Assembly (NCBI GenBank): GCA_938005545.1 | Contig: CALKXV010000062.1 | Coordinates: 1-35,606, forward strand | Direction of reading: 5' to 3' | Source: an uncultured Paracoccaceae bacterium | Lineage (GTDB): Bacteria > Pseudomonadota > Alphaproteobacteria > Rhodobacterales > Rhodobacteraceae | DNA length: 35,606 nt | Shown: positions 35,296-35,606 of the stretch, in pieces | How positions within the stretch are numbered: position 1 is the first letter of the stretch | Layout of the letters: every line of letters begins with the position of its first letter | Made by a program: the position numbers and the translations under genes | The notes under the pieces: model-generated | The model's database searches: none | What the model was told of the DNA's origin: nothing | The model's input: the letters and a program-made list of their open reading frames with translations, nothing else

Positions 35296-35606
35296 ATAGT
35301 GTTGAAAAAGACCGTTGATTGGTTGGTTTGACGCTAATTCACTCGAATTGAGAGTGGAGGTGTACCGATGATGGGACCGAGGCTGGTGGCGCAAGGCGCG
35401 CTGTTTTATGAGTTCTCAATCGAGGAATTTGTTCCCAAGGATCATCCTCCGCGCGGAGTAGATCACTTCCTTGATCTGTCGGAAGTTCGTTCTCTGCTGG
35501 CACCATCCTACAGCTCTCGCGGTCGCCCCTCGATTGATCCTGAACTGATGATCCGGATGCTGTTGTTGGGATACTGTCAGGGCATTCGTTCTGAGAGGCG
35601 GCTGTG
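35296..35606 (+). mobile_element. 5' part of an IS element, right copy
   Basis: Start of the same type of insertion sequence as at the left edge, in the opposite orientation and cut at the same internal base. About 70 bases of leader before the transposase ATG align to the left copy (GATTGGTTGG, GAGAGTGG). The outer end lies near 35296, around GGAGATAGTG. No target duplication could be assigned. Confidence 0.75.
35368..35606 (+). CDS. IS transposase, N-terminal fragment (right copy)
   Basis: ATG-ATG at 35368 opens a frame of 79 codons to the window edge, with AGTGGAGGTG as ribosome-binding site. The protein begins MMGPRLVAQGALFYEFSIEE. It differs from the left copy by about six residues in the first 35, then is identical (GRPSIDPELMIRM, GIRSERRL). 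The catalytic core is outside the window. Confidence 0.8.
   Translation, partial: MMGPRLVAQGALFYEFSIEEFVPKDHPPRGVDHFLDLSEVRSLLAPSYSSRGRPSIDPELMIRMLLLGYCQGIRSERRL

Overview
The window reads as a chromosomal segment of a marine alphaproteobacterium of the Roseobacter group (Rhodobacteraceae). The grounds are moderate-to-high GC, VPLPA-CTERM surface proteins, a leuC/leuD/leuB neighbourhood, a form I carbon monoxide dehydrogenase (cox) operon, and the general style of the proteins. This placement comes from protein recognition, not from a database search. Both ends are cut inside inverted copies of the same insertion-sequence transposase, so the window probably corresponds to one assembly contig that stops at a repeat.

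Layout, left to right. 1-314: 5' part of an IS (minus). 398-1111: a membrane protein carrying a degenerate acyl-carrier-protein-like domain. 1599-10784: leucine biosynthesis genes leuC, leuD and leuB. Two tandem THxN/VPLPA-CTERM surface proteins sit between leuC and leuD. A membrane protein, a secreted endonuclease/phosphatase-fold protein and a divergent epimerase/LysR pair sit between leuD and leuB. 10847-12430: an EamA-type exporter and a thioredoxin-fold protein. 12446-15307 (minus): a glutamine-synthetase-like enzyme followed by an NAD(P)-dependent succinate-semialdehyde-type dehydrogenase, suggesting polyamine/GABA catabolism. 15476-17794: a glycosyltransferase-methyltransferase fusion converging on a second methyltransferase-like gene. 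17877-18764 (minus): an exported dienelactone-hydrolase-family protein.

19024-27518 is the most coherent system: a cox cluster in the order coxC-coxM-coxS-coxL-coxD-coxE-coxF-coxG. CoxL carries the form I active-site motif AYRCSFR with Cys384, so it predicts a genuine aerobic CO dehydrogenase. CoxM (FAD), CoxS (two [2Fe-2S]) and CoxL (Mo-Cu) form the enzyme. CoxD (AAA+ ATPase), CoxE (VWA) and CoxF (XdhC-like) mature the metal site. CoxG is the SRPBCC partner thought to link the enzyme to the membrane quinone pool. CoxC is a membrane MHYT-LytTR regulator. A perfect 14-bp direct repeat with a 21-bp period lies directly after the coxC stop and upstream of coxM, and looks like the LytTR operator.

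27531-35077: rimO (minus), rppH, a small secreted protein, a dnaE2 error-prone polymerase that lacks its usual C-terminal end and has no imuA/imuB beside it, a SUKH (SMI1/KNR4) protein, an 11-bp tandem repeat, and the DNA repair gene tag. 35296-35606: 5' part of the second IS copy. No tRNA, rRNA or CRISPR array was seen.
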